Below, piece by piece: positions 26,902-35,161 of a DNA stretch of 64,000 nucleotides. The DNA lies in the NCBI GenBank assembly GCA_023250955.1, contig JAHEZQ010000016.1, forward strand, positions 1 through 64,000. Reading direction: 5' to 3'. The DNA comes from Melioribacter sp. (GTDB lineage Bacteria; Bacteroidota; Ignavibacteria; Ignavibacteriales; Melioribacteraceae). How positions within the stretch are numbered: the stretch's first letter is position 1; every line of letters begins with the position of its first letter. A program made the translations under genes and the position numbers. A model generated the notes under the pieces. The model was not told the DNA's origin, searched no databases, and saw only the letters and a list, made by a program, of their open reading frames with translations.

Positions 26902-29037
26902 ATGAAGAATAAATTTTTTGTCATTGTCATCGTATTACTCAGCACATTAACAATTTCCAATTATGCACAATCAATTTATGAACCGCGTGATTTGTCAAAA
27001 GTAAAATCATCGTTGAAAGATATGGGCACAATGTGGACGTTCGATGATGTTCCTCTTGATTATTTTGAAAAGGAATATGGTTTTCGTCCATCTAAAGACT
27101 GGATTAAAGATGTGCAAATGTCTGCACTCTCTTTTGGCGGAGGATGTACAGCGGCTTTTATCTCGGTTGATGGATTAATAATGACGAATCATCATTGCGG
27201 TAGGAATACTTTACCAGCACTTTCACCAAAAGGAGAAGATTATTTACGTGATGGCTATTATGCAAAAACCATGGAAGAAGAAATAAAAATTCCTAATCTT
27301 TTTGTTGATCAGCTTGTGATGATTGAAGATGTTACTAAAATTGTTCTTGAAGCGATGAATTCCGGAAAGGATGATAATGAAAAAGTAAAAATGAGAAACG
27401 ATAAAGTTAAAGAACTTGAAGAAAAATATTCAAAAGAAAACGGGTTAAGATGTAGAGTGATTCAACTTTATAACGGAGGGAAGTATTCACTTTACGGTTA
27501 CAAGAGATATGATGATCTTCGTCTTGTTATGGCACCGGATTTTCAAATTGCTTCTACCGGATGGGATTGGGATAATTTTACTTATCCTCGTTATGAACTT
27601 GATTTTATGTTCTTCCGCGCATATGTAAATGACAAACCTGTTAAAGTTGAGCACTTTTTTAAGTGGAGTAAAAACGGAGCCAAAGAAGGAGAACCGATTT
27701 TTGTTATAGGAAATCCTGGGAGAACTCAAAGATTATATTCTTATGCTCAACTGGAATTTTTACGTGACAAGAATTACAAATACACTCTCTTGACTCAAAA
27801 TGAAAGCTATAAAGTTTATTATGAATTATTTCAGAAACATCCGGAACGTTATACTGAATTGTTGAATATGGTAATGGGTATTGGTAATGCTAGAAAATCT
27901 TTTGCGGGAAGATATTTGGCGTTACGTGATGAATACATAATGACCAAGAAAAAAGATTTTGAAAAAAATCTGAGGGAAAAAGTAAATGCCGATCCTGAAT
28001 TGAAAGCAAAATACGGACATGTATGGAGTGCAATAAAAAATAATTTAGATGAGTTAAGAAAATATGTGGATGAGACCACAGCCTTTACATTAAACAGCAG
28101 AGGTGGACCGGTATATTATTCGATAGCTGAAAAAGTAATTAAGTATGCAGAACAAATGAAACTCGCAGAAGATAAACGCGATGCCGATTATAAGGCGAAC
28201 AAATTATCATCAACATTAAATTTGATATCTCCGGAAAAGATTGACGAAGAACTGCAAGGTAAACTTGTCCGTGCGCAAGCAAATGTAGTAAGAGGAATTT
28301 TAGGCGACGATCATCCTTTAGTTAAGAAACTTTATGGTAACATGAAAGATGATATGACCACCGAGCTGATTATGAAAAACTCGTCTCTTACTTCTAAAGA
28401 AAAATTAGATGAACTTTTAAAAAAATCACCGGATGAAATATTAAATTCTGATGATCCGTTTATTTATTTCTTGCGCAACACACAAGATAAATTAAAGGAA
28501 ATGCGATCTAAGATGACTGAAATTAATAATACTCTTACCGTATTAAACCAATTATTGGGAGAAGTAGCTTACCATGTTTACGGCGATGTAATTCCACCTG
28601 ACGCAACAGGTACCTTAAGAATTTCCGACGGACGTATTGAAGGATATGAATACAATGGAACAGTTGCACCCGGCAAAACAACTTTTTACGGAATTTGGGA
28701 TAGATGGAATTCATTTGGTAAGAAAGATTATCCATGGGGATTGCATCCGCGTTGGCAGAAAATTCCGGATGGATTGGATCTTTCTACTCCGGTAGGATGG
28801 GCATCTACTAATGATATAGTTGGAGGTAATTCCGGCAGCTCGGCGATAAATATCAATAAAGAAGTTGTAGGGCTAGTTCATGATGGAAATCTAGAAAGTC
28901 TGGCTGGTGATTTTATTTTCTTACCGGAAAACAACCGGACTGTTGCAACAGATTCTTCGGGATTGATTGAAGCGTTAAAATATGTTTACAAAACAGATCG
29001 TTTAGTCTATGAATTGTTGAATAGTAAGATGGAATAA
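26902..29037 (+). CDS. S46 family dipeptidyl-peptidase (DPP7-type), copy 3
   Basis: The 711-residue enzyme has a signal peptide (cut near NYAQ, residue about 24). The catalytic histidine is in TNHHC, the aspartate region is WDWDNFTYPRYELDF and the serine is in GGNSGSS (about 641). The position 18 after the serine is Gly, but the preceding residues are VHDG where the other two copies have VFDG or AFDG. The pocket may therefore differ, though preference for a hydrophobic P1 remains the simplest prediction. The three copies probably arose by duplication and diverged. AGAGG precedes the ATG. Confidence 0.92.
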   Translation: MKNKFFVIVIVLLSTLTISNYAQSIYEPRDLSKVKSSLKDMGTMWTFDDVPLDYFEKEYGFRPSKDWIKDVQMSALSFGGGCTAAFISVDGLIMTNHHCGRNTLPALSPKGEDYLRDGYYAKTMEEEIKIPNLFVDQLVMIEDVTKIVLEAMNSGKDDNEKVKMRNDKVKELEEKYSKENGLRCRVIQLYNGGKYSLYGYKRYDDLRLVMAPDFQIASTGWDWDNFTYPRYELDFMFFRAYVNDKPVKVEHFFKWSKNGAKEGEPIFVIGNPGRTQRLYSYAQLEFLRDKNYKYTLLTQNESYKVYYELFQKHPERYTELLNMVMGIGNARKSFAGRYLALRDEYIMTKKKDFEKNLREKVNADPELKAKYGHVWSAIKNNLDELRKYVDETTAFTLNSRGGPVYYSIAEKVIKYAEQMKLAEDKRDADYKANKLSSTLNLISPEKIDEELQGKLVRAQANVVRGILGDDHPLVKKLYGNMKDDMTTELIMKNSSLTSKEKLDELLKKSPDEILNSDDPFIYFLRNTQDKLKEMRSKMTEINNTLTVLNQLLGEVAYHVYGDVIPPDATGTLRISDGRIEGYEYNGTVAPGKTTFYGIWDRWNSFGKKDYPWGLHPRWQKIPDGLDLSTPVGWASTNDIVGGNSGSSAININKEVVGLVHDGNLESLAGDFIFLPENNRTVATDSSGLIEALKYVYKTDRLVYELLNSKME

Positions 29038-29049
29038 ACTAATTTTTAA

Positions 29050-29087
29050 GAAACCCAATTCAGTTATGGAATTGGGTTTCTCTTTTT
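29050..29087 (+). terminator. Terminator after S46 copy 3
   Basis: GAAACCCAATT and AATTGGGTTTC form a perfect 11-base stem with the loop CAGTTATGG, followed by TCTTTTT. Confidence 0.92.
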
Positions 29088-29147
29088 AAAGATTATTTTT
29101 ATAAATTTTCACTTGTTATTTGGTGGAGAAAAAAAGAAAGGGAATAA

Positions 29148-29345
29148 ATGCAGTCTGATATTAAAGTTACTTCACCGTGTAATAATCATTGTATTATGAA
29201 TCCGGCCAGTAATTATTGTTGTGGATGTTTTAGAACAATTGAAGAAATTATTCATTGGTCTGTTTATTCCGATGAAGAAAAAAAACAAGTGTTGCAAAAA
29301 GTTGAAAGAAGAAAAACATCTCTAACAAAAGAAAATATTAATTAA
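29148..29345 (+). CDS. DUF1289 small cysteine-rich protein
   Basis: The 65-residue protein has the DUF1289 signature: CNNHCIMN, CCGCFRTIEEI and W followed by a helical tail with EEKKQVL. Its four clustered cysteines could bind an iron-sulfur cluster or zinc; function is unknown. AAAGGGAATAA precedes the ATG. It is convergent with the ATP-grasp gene 14 bases away. Confidence 0.85.
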   Translation: MQSDIKVTSPCNNHCIMNPASNYCCGCFRTIEEIIHWSVYSDEEKKQVLQKVERRKTSLTKENIN

Positions 29346-29359
29346 TTTTTTTTGTCCAA

Positions 29360-30430
29360 CTAACTTTTTGCAGAACGCTGATTACCGGCTGCCGACAGTT
29401 TCCTTTCATACGCAAAATCCACAATCATCTTCAATGTTTTTTTGTAGGAATATCCTGCATGTTTTGCCGATCGCATAAACCCCGCATCTTCTGTTAAATC
29501 AGGATTCGGATTTACTTCCAAAACATAAAGTTTGTTATCTTCTTTTGAAAGACGCATATCAACGCGTGCGTAATCACGGCAACCCATACTACGGAAACAT
29601 TGTAGCGCCATACTTTCAGCTTCAGCACGAGTTTTATCTGGTAATTTTGCCGGACAGATTGGAATTGTTTTGTGGTATGCCTCATGCTGTGGGTCCCACT
29701 TAGCCTGGAAACTTACAATGGGATGTAAATTTTCCGGCATATTTGAAAAATCAATTTCACTAATTGGAAGAACTTTGGGATCCTTATCACCAAAAACTGC
29801 AACGTTTAATTCTCTGCCTAGAATAAATTCTTCTACGAGAGCGGGTTGATTAAAAGAATTGAAAACATATTCAACTCGTTTCTTAAGTGTATCAACATTA
29901 TTTACAATTGCATCATTATCAATTCCAACGCTTGCATCTTCCAAAGCCGGTTTAACAATAAGAGGATAACGTAAACCTAAACGGAAAGAACGCTCCATGT
30001 TTTTGATGATTTTATAGCGCGGTGTACGGATACTTAGTGAACTTAATATTCTTTTGGTCAAGGTTTTATTTTGACAAGTTCCAAGCGACATAGGAGGCGC
30101 ACCTGTATATGAGATACCCAGTAACTCTAGAATTCCTGTAAAACTCATTTCTAATCTCGGTTGATCTTTGAAAAGCTCTACTAAATTAAAGACGACATCC
30201 GGTTTATTTTTTTCATAATCTTTAATGAAGAGTTGAAGACTATCCATAATATTAAGCGTATAAGCTTCATAACCAGCTTTAATAAGGGACTTTACCATAT
30301 ACTCATACTCTGAAATTGGGTTATTTGCATCCATTCCAAATACAGGCTTGAAGTCCAAATCCTTTGTACGAATCTTCTTGGGTTGATATATCTCGGGGTA
30401 AACCTCATTAAATACGACAGCGACTTTCAT
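29360..30430 (-). CDS. D-Ala-D-Ala ligase-like ATP-grasp enzyme
   Basis: This 356-residue protein has the ATP-grasp layout of the D-alanine-D-alanine ligase group. The N-terminal segment DVVFNLVELFKDQPRLE is followed by the lid/central part with GISYTGAPPMSLGTCQNK. ATP-binding segments PLIVKPALEDASVGI and VEEFILGRELNVAVFG and the C-terminal metal loop VLEVNPNPDL follow. These residues support an active ATP-dependent carboxylate-amine ligase. The substrate is not clear: the protein lacks close similarity in the N-terminal part to Ddl. It is divergent from, and shares the promoter region (30431-30528) with, a C39-like cysteine-peptidase-fold protein; a functional pair is plausible. Confidence 0.85.
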   Translation of the reverse strand: MKVAVVFNEVYPEIYQPKKIRTKDLDFKPVFGMDANNPISEYEYMVKSLIKAGYEAYTLNIMDSLQLFIKDYEKNKPDVVFNLVELFKDQPRLEMSFTGILELLGISYTGAPPMSLGTCQNKTLTKRILSSLSIRTPRYKIIKNMERSFRLGLRYPLIVKPALEDASVGIDNDAIVNNVDTLKKRVEYVFNSFNQPALVEEFILGRELNVAVFGDKDPKVLPISEIDFSNMPENLHPIVSFQAKWDPQHEAYHKTIPICPAKLPDKTRAEAESMALQCFRSMGCRDYARVDMRLSKEDNKLYVLEVNPNPDLTEDAGFMRSAKHAGYSYKKTLKMIVDFAYERKLSAAGNQRSAKS

Positions 30431-30528
30431 TCTATCCTTTTTTTTTTTTGCAAACTAAACAAAAATGTTTTGCATATCAAAAGTTTTGTTATTTTTGCGC
30501 CACATGTGATAGAGAAGGATTTAGTAAA

Positions 30529-31365
30529 ATGAGTTTTTATCCACAGCCTAACAAATATCAATGCGGACCATTTGCATTGAAATACGCTCTTGTTATGTTA
30601 GGTGTTTTCAAAGATGAAGGGCAGATAGGTAAATTTGCCGGAAGTACATGGTGGGCAGGTACCGATGAATTTGGTCTTGCACGAGCCGCCAGAAGATTTA
30701 ACTGCAGAATGAAACATTTTCAATCAAGCAATCCTGACGACGCACGCCGTATGTTGATCCAACATTTAAAGAAAGGTTATCCTTGTATTCTAAGCGTAAA
30801 AAATTGGGAACATTGGTGCACGGTTGTAAGTTATCAAAAAGGAAAATTTGTTGTAATAGACAGCGAGCTTGATAAAGTGGTTTCGGTACAAACCGCAGCA
30901 CGTCTTATTAGAAGATGGAAATATGTAGAAGAGGGAACCGGAATAATTAGTTATGACGGCTATGCATTGATTCCGAAATTCAAAGCAATAACACATGCAC
31001 AATTCACACCGGAAAAAGCTAAACTGCTTATGTATGATAAAAATGAAGATATTGCAAACAAATGGGACCAATACACGAACGACTTAATAAATATTTGCAA
31101 ACCTCGTACCAAGCTAAGTCAAAATATAATTACGTTTTCAGAGTTTCTCCGCCGCAACGAACAGAACTTAATTAAACGTGTTGCTAACTGGCACGGTGAA
31201 CCGACATATTCAGAACTTAAAAAAATATTATCCAACATGAAGTTTATTGCAGATGTTTATGATTTTATTATTCCCGAAGATGAAGAGAAACGTGCGGCGA
31301 TTGATATTTCATCGCTTCTTATGATGTACAGTTGCGGTAAGTATGGAATGAATCCGATATATTAG
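30529..31365 (+). CDS. C39-like cysteine peptidase-fold protein
   Basis: The frame opens at TTG 30448, but ATG 30529 with GAGAAGGAT upstream gives a start just before the catalytic motif. The 278-residue protein opens with YQCGPFALKYAL (oxyanion Gln and nucleophile Cys at about residues 10-11) and continues with NWEHWCTVVSYQKGKFVVIDS (His and Asp). This matches the Cys-His-Asp arrangement of C39/papain-fold enzymes. After about residue 145 comes a region rich in charged helices with no recognised domain. No signal peptide is seen, so it should be cytoplasmic. It is divergent from an ATP-grasp ligase; it might cut or transfer the product of that enzyme. Confidence 0.7.
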   Translation: MSFYPQPNKYQCGPFALKYALVMLGVFKDEGQIGKFAGSTWWAGTDEFGLARAARRFNCRMKHFQSSNPDDARRMLIQHLKKGYPCILSVKNWEHWCTVVSYQKGKFVVIDSELDKVVSVQTAARLIRRWKYVEEGTGIISYDGYALIPKFKAITHAQFTPEKAKLLMYDKNEDIANKWDQYTNDLINICKPRTKLSQNIITFSEFLRRNEQNLIKRVANWHGEPTYSELKKILSNMKFIADVYDFIIPEDEEKRAAIDISSLLMMYSCGKYGMNPIY

Positions 31366-31435
31366 TTTTGAATTATGAGTTATGAGTTTTTAATTAAAAA
31401 GAGCTTCTCACAAATGATTACCGACAGTTAACAAT

Positions 31436-31993
31436 ATGAACCGCCATTCAAGAATATTACAAAGAGAAAAATCAGCTTTAATTGTAATTGATATTCAAGA
31501 AAAACTTCTTCCGGTTATTTACGAAAACGAACGTATTGTTGATAATGCTGTTAAACTTATTAACGGATTCAAGATTTTAAATTCTCCAATTTACTTTACC
31601 GAGCAATATCCAAAAGGATTAGGTCAAACTGATTCGCAAATTAAGTCAACGCTGGAAGAAAGGACTGCAATTCATAAAATGTCTTTCAGTTGTTTTGGTG
31701 CTGGTAATTTATTCGAAGAGCTAAAAAGTAAGAAGATTAAACAAATTGTTGTTTGTGGAATTGAATCCCATGTTTGTGTAATGCAGACAACACTCGATTT
31801 ACTAGCAAACGATTTCTTTGTTCATGTAGCAGCTGATGCAGTTTCTTCCCGCAGAAAATTTGATTATGAAATCGCTCTAGAAAGAATGAGATCGAATGGA
31901 GCAGAGATAACATTAACAGAATCAATTTTATTTGAAATGTTAAATGTTTGCGGTACGGATGAGTTTAAGGCTATATCAAAATTAGTTAAGTGA
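31436..31993 (+). CDS. Isochorismatase-like cysteine hydrolase
   Basis: This 185-residue protein belongs to the isochorismatase/nicotinamidase superfamily. The catalytic Asp is in VIDIQEKLLPV, the Lys in QYPKGLG and the nucleophile Cys in GIESHVCVMQTTLDLL. Family members hydrolyse varied C-N or ether bonds and the substrate here is not predictable. The stop meets the convergent sixA-type gene directly. Confidence 0.88.
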   Translation: MNRHSRILQREKSALIVIDIQEKLLPVIYENERIVDNAVKLINGFKILNSPIYFTEQYPKGLGQTDSQIKSTLEERTAIHKMSFSCFGAGNLFEELKSKKIKQIVVCGIESHVCVMQTTLDLLANDFFVHVAADAVSSRRKFDYEIALERMRSNGAEITLTESILFEMLNVCGTDEFKAISKLVK

Positions 31994-32500
31994 TCACTTC
32001 AAAGATTTTTTCGGATATTCGAACAAAATAATCTCACCACAGTTCCTCTCAACTTCACTCCATGAATTTACTTTTAATTCTATTCCGACAACAGCACAAG
32101 TGGGAAGGTCCTGCAGAAATTTATTACTTAAAATGTTAGCAAGGTTTGATAATCCCGGATTATGCCCGAAAATCATAACAGTATTATTCTCATTTTTTAT
32201 TTCCCGGATAACTGTAATCAATTCACGCATTGCAGCTTCATAGATTCTTTCATCGCTGACAATTTTATTTTTATTATAGTGAAATTCATCGGCAAAGATT
32301 TCTGCTGTAGATAAAGCACGAAGAGCTGGACTGGAAACGATCAAATCCGGAATAATATTTTTTTCTTTGATCAATTTAGCCATCAATGGAGAATCTTTTA
32401 AGCCGCGGGTGTTCAATGTTCTTTGAAAATCCGATTGACTTGGATCATCTGAGTTTGATTTAGCGTGGCGGATAAGGTAAAGTGTTTTTGTAATTGGCAT
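31994..32500 (-). CDS. sixA: SixA-type phosphohistidine phosphatase
   Basis: The 168-residue histidine-phosphatase family protein has the RHAKS motif (LIRHAKSNSDD, about residue 11) with the phospho-accepting histidine, and a second histidine in MIFGHNPGLSNLA (about residue 120). Length and lack of extra domains fit SixA, which removes phosphate from histidine phosphotransfer (HPt) domains in E. coli. Substrate in this organism is unknown. It lies 20 bases downstream of the HD gene on the same strand and is probably cotranscribed with it. Confidence 0.88.
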   Translation of the reverse strand: MPITKTLYLIRHAKSNSDDPSQSDFQRTLNTRGLKDSPLMAKLIKEKNIIPDLIVSSPALRALSTAEIFADEFHYNKNKIVSDERIYEAAMRELITVIREIKNENNTVMIFGHNPGLSNLANILSNKFLQDLPTCAVVGIELKVNSWSEVERNCGEIILFEYPKKSLK

Positions 32501-32520
32501 TTGTGGGAATGTTTGAAGGG

Positions 32521-33132
32521 TTATTCAATATTATTGGTTATTCGTTGAAGCTGTTCATTAAGCATGCGAAGGTTTTCTTTCTTTTGATCACTGAAATTTC
32601 TTCTTGCATAATTCGTATGGAAATTTTGATCATTTACAAAATCAATTGTCTTAGTCAACCAATCTCGCTCACTAAGTTTATGCCCAAGATAATTTTCAAA
32701 TTCAACTCTATATTTATTGTTTCTGTCAAAGAATATTTCCTTGCCTAAATGAATAAGATCCGCATCGCTTAATATTTTATCAAATTTATTTTTTGGTTTT
32801 TGGGGAATCTTCGTGGCAAGAATTGCCTCAATAATTATTTCAATATTGTTTGAAGGATATTGCAATTTAGTTAAAAATTCTTTTGCGTATTCAACACTTA
32901 CTTTTTCATGTCCAGCTGTTTTTTCAATATATCCTACATCATGAAACCAGGCCGCGATCTGAACCATTTCAAGTTCGTCTTCAGAAAGTTTTTCCCCAAT
33001 ACCAATTTCAATTGCTGATCGGACAACTTCTTTTGTATGGTTTACATCGTGATAAAAATTTTCGATGGGTGTTCTTGTAGTTAGAAGTGATGAAACATAA
33101 TCCTTGACACTATTCAAATAGGATTTCTGCAT
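32521..33132 (-). CDS. HD domain phosphohydrolase
   Basis: The 203-residue protein contains an HD domain: YHDVNHTKEVV, AAWFHDVGYIEKTAGHEKVS, and a later SDADLIHLGKE. These supply the conserved metal-binding His and Asp. HD proteins of this kind act on phosphate esters or nucleotides. The N-terminal HD module of some Bacteroidota nucleotide-signalling proteins looks similar, but here there is no membrane part. Function cannot be set more narrowly. Confidence 0.85.
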   Translation of the reverse strand: MQKSYLNSVKDYVSSLLTTRTPIENFYHDVNHTKEVVRSAIEIGIGEKLSEDELEMVQIAAWFHDVGYIEKTAGHEKVSVEYAKEFLTKLQYPSNNIEIIIEAILATKIPQKPKNKFDKILSDADLIHLGKEIFFDRNNKYRVEFENYLGHKLSERDWLTKTIDFVNDQNFHTNYARRNFSDQKKENLRMLNEQLQRITNNIE

Positions 33133-33334
33133 TTATCCGCTTTTAATAAATAATTTCTTATAAGTAATTTAACAAAAATAAATAGTAGTGCGTATTAAAT
33201 TATCTAGTGATTTCATTTTCAGTGATATGAATTAATTTATTTATCCGGTTTTTTGAATTCAAAATTGGCGCTTTTCTTATCTTTGTTTATAATGCTAAGG
33301 TAGTTTTTTTATAAAGGCAAGAATTAGGAATAAA

Positions 33335-33994
33335 ATGAGCTCACATAACGATTCACAATACACAGAAAAAGATGATTCATATTACAATCTGGTCCGTGAA
33401 GAGATTTTAAATCTAATTCCCAGCTCTACGAAACGACTTTTGGATATCGGGTGCGGAATGGGAGCAATTTCTTCAATGGCAAAAAAGAAATTTAATATTG
33501 AAGAAGTAATCGGTATAGAAAAATTTGAAAATGCTGCAAGTGTAGCATCAACAAAATTGGATAAAGTAATTTGCGGTGATGTAGAATCGCTTCAATTGGA
33601 ATTTAGTAACAATTATTTCGATTGTATTCTTTGTGCCGATATTTTCGAGCATTTAATTAATCCGGAAAATGTTATTAAAAAATTACATGGTCTGTTAAGT
33701 GATAATGGTGTAATGATAACAAGTCTTCCAAATATTCGTCACGTAGTACCGTTGCTTAAAATTATATTTAATCGGCTGGAATATGAAGAATCCGGCATTT
33801 TAGATAAAACGCATCTTCATTTTTATACACTACATACAATGAAAAAAATGTTTTCGGAAACCGGATTTGAAATTCAGAAGATTGAAAATAATAGAAGCCT
33901 TAGCTTAAAATTCAAACTTGCAAATATCATTACTTTCGGTTTATTCAAACCGTTCTCAATTTACCAATACATTTTTGTTCTAAGAAAAAAATGA
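33335..33994 (+). CDS. Class I SAM-dependent methyltransferase
   Basis: The 219-residue protein has the SAM-binding motif LLDIGCGMGAISSMA (about residues 34-48), an acidic motif II region with VIGIEKFEN, and a UbiG/Methyltransf_23-like core with DCILCADIFEHLINPE. The hydrophobic C-terminal end resembles the methyltransferases found in polysaccharide or lipid-linked pathways. There is no neighbouring biosynthetic gene to suggest the substrate. Confidence 0.85.
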   Translation: MSSHNDSQYTEKDDSYYNLVREEILNLIPSSTKRLLDIGCGMGAISSMAKKKFNIEEVIGIEKFENAASVASTKLDKVICGDVESLQLEFSNNYFDCILCADIFEHLINPENVIKKLHGLLSDNGVMITSLPNIRHVVPLLKIIFNRLEYEESGILDKTHLHFYTLHTMKKMFSETGFEIQKIENNRSLSLKFKLANIITFGLFKPFSIYQYIFVLRKK

Positions 33995-33998
33995 TTTT

Positions 33999-34712
33999 TT
34001 AGTGATTGCACTCAACTTCTTGTTGATGTGAAGCATTGGGGTAAGTAAACTTAGGACTGATGTAAGGAATTCCTAAATTCAATCCGCGTAGAATAAAAAG
34101 CAAAGCAAGTATGACAGTCAAGACTGGAATTAGTTTATTGATTCGTTGACGAATATTTAGATTAATAATTTCTCCAAGAATTGATGCAGCTAACATAATT
34201 GGGAAAGTGCCAAATCCGAAAAGAGCCATGTAAGCCGCGCCGTGAAGCCAATCAGCAGTTGAAGCGGCACCTGCAATTCCAACATAGACAAAACCACACG
34301 GAAGTAATCCATTGAATAAACCAATTATAAATAGAGAAGAAATTGTTTTTTTTGAAATTAAAATTGCAAAGCGTGATATAAGAAATGTTTTTATTCTATT
34401 GTAAAAAGTTGTATCAAATATTCTTGCTTTCCACTTTCTTGGAAGAATAATGTATAATAAAATTATTGATCCAAGTAGAATTGAAAGATTTTGCTGCATG
34501 CCAAATAGTATCAACCTGCTTCCAAATAAACTGAATAACGCACCCATCAATGTATAAGTAATAATTCTGCCAAAATTATAAAGTGTTCGACCCATTATAA
34601 TTTGAAATTGAGTTTCGCCTAAAACTGGGAGAGCAACAGCTATCGGCCCGCACATTCCAACACAATGTACACTGCCAAGTAATCCAACAATAAACCCAGT
34701 CCAAATTTCCAT
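33999..34712 (-). CDS. SafE/TauE-like membrane protein of the cbb3 operon
   Basis: I start at the ATG at 34712, which overlaps the ccoH stop codon by one base (TAATG); the frame continues upstream only into the ccoH region. The 237-residue protein has about six transmembrane helices. It opens with GFIVGLLGSVHCVGMCGPIAVAL and repeats a similar motif at NGLLPCGFVYVGIAGAA, the paired Cys/Pro pattern of the sulfite exporter TauE/SafE branch often found as the last gene of cbb3 operons. A role in copper handling or reductant transfer for oxidase assembly is the usual proposal; no specific function is shown here. Confidence 0.85.
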   Translation of the reverse strand: MEIWTGFIVGLLGSVHCVGMCGPIAVALPVLGETQFQIIMGRTLYNFGRIITYTLMGALFSLFGSRLILFGMQQNLSILLGSIILLYIILPRKWKARIFDTTFYNRIKTFLISRFAILISKKTISSLFIIGLFNGLLPCGFVYVGIAGAASTADWLHGAAYMALFGFGTFPIMLAASILGEIINLNIRQRINKLIPVLTVILALLFILRGLNLGIPYISPKFTYPNASHQQEVECNH

Positions 34713-35161
34713 TAATTTACCATTACGATTTTTTCGTTCAAGTATGAATTGCCTTTGCCAGTCCAATCTATTTTTAATCTCCAGAATCCTTTTAGAAAAT
34801 TATTAGTTGGGATAGATTGAGCAGAAGATGAATCTGTTTCAACATTTATTGTAAAATCTCGCGAAACATCCGACGGCCGATAAAAATAAATCTTTCCGTT
34901 AAGCTCTGTTGATTTGAATATTTTTGGAAAGTTAAGAACAATTGAGCTTTGTCCTACTTTAATATCGAGTTGTTCGGGGAGTTCTTTTGTTCTCTTCATC
35001 TTATCAATTTCATCTTGATACTTGATTCCTTTTGTATAATAATCTTTTGATTCCAGACATACATCTTGATTCATGAAAATCGTAACCATTATTAACATTC
35101 CGATCAGGAACAAAATATAAACAGCGGCAATTCCAGAACCCCAGTTTAATTTCAATTTCAT
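34712..35161 (-). CDS. ccoH: CcoH/FixH-like cbb3 oxidase assembly protein
   Basis: The 149-residue protein has one N-terminal membrane helix (IAAVYILFLIGMLIMVTIFM) and an extracytoplasmic beta domain, as in FixH/CcoH. The YYTKGIKYQDEIDK segment after the helix is typical of the family. Its ATG overlaps the ccoG stop by one base and its stop overlaps the next ATG by one base, so the three genes are translationally coupled. Confidence 0.88.
   Translation of the reverse strand: MKLKLNWGSGIAAVYILFLIGMLIMVTIFMNQDVCLESKDYYTKGIKYQDEIDKMKRTKELPEQLDIKVGQSSIVLNFPKIFKSTELNGKIYFYRPSDVSRDFTINVETDSSSAQSIPTNNFLKGFWRLKIDWTGKGNSYLNEKIVMVN

Noticed and set aside
29360..30430. Ddl, the cell-wall D-Ala-D-Ala ligase
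   Set aside because: The N-terminal part differs from Ddl and no mur genes adjoin; only the ATP-grasp fold is supported.
30448..30528. N-terminal extension of the C39-like protein from TTG
   Set aside because: The ATG at 30529 has a ribosome binding site and lies just ahead of the catalytic QCGP motif; the extension is Cys-rich noise.
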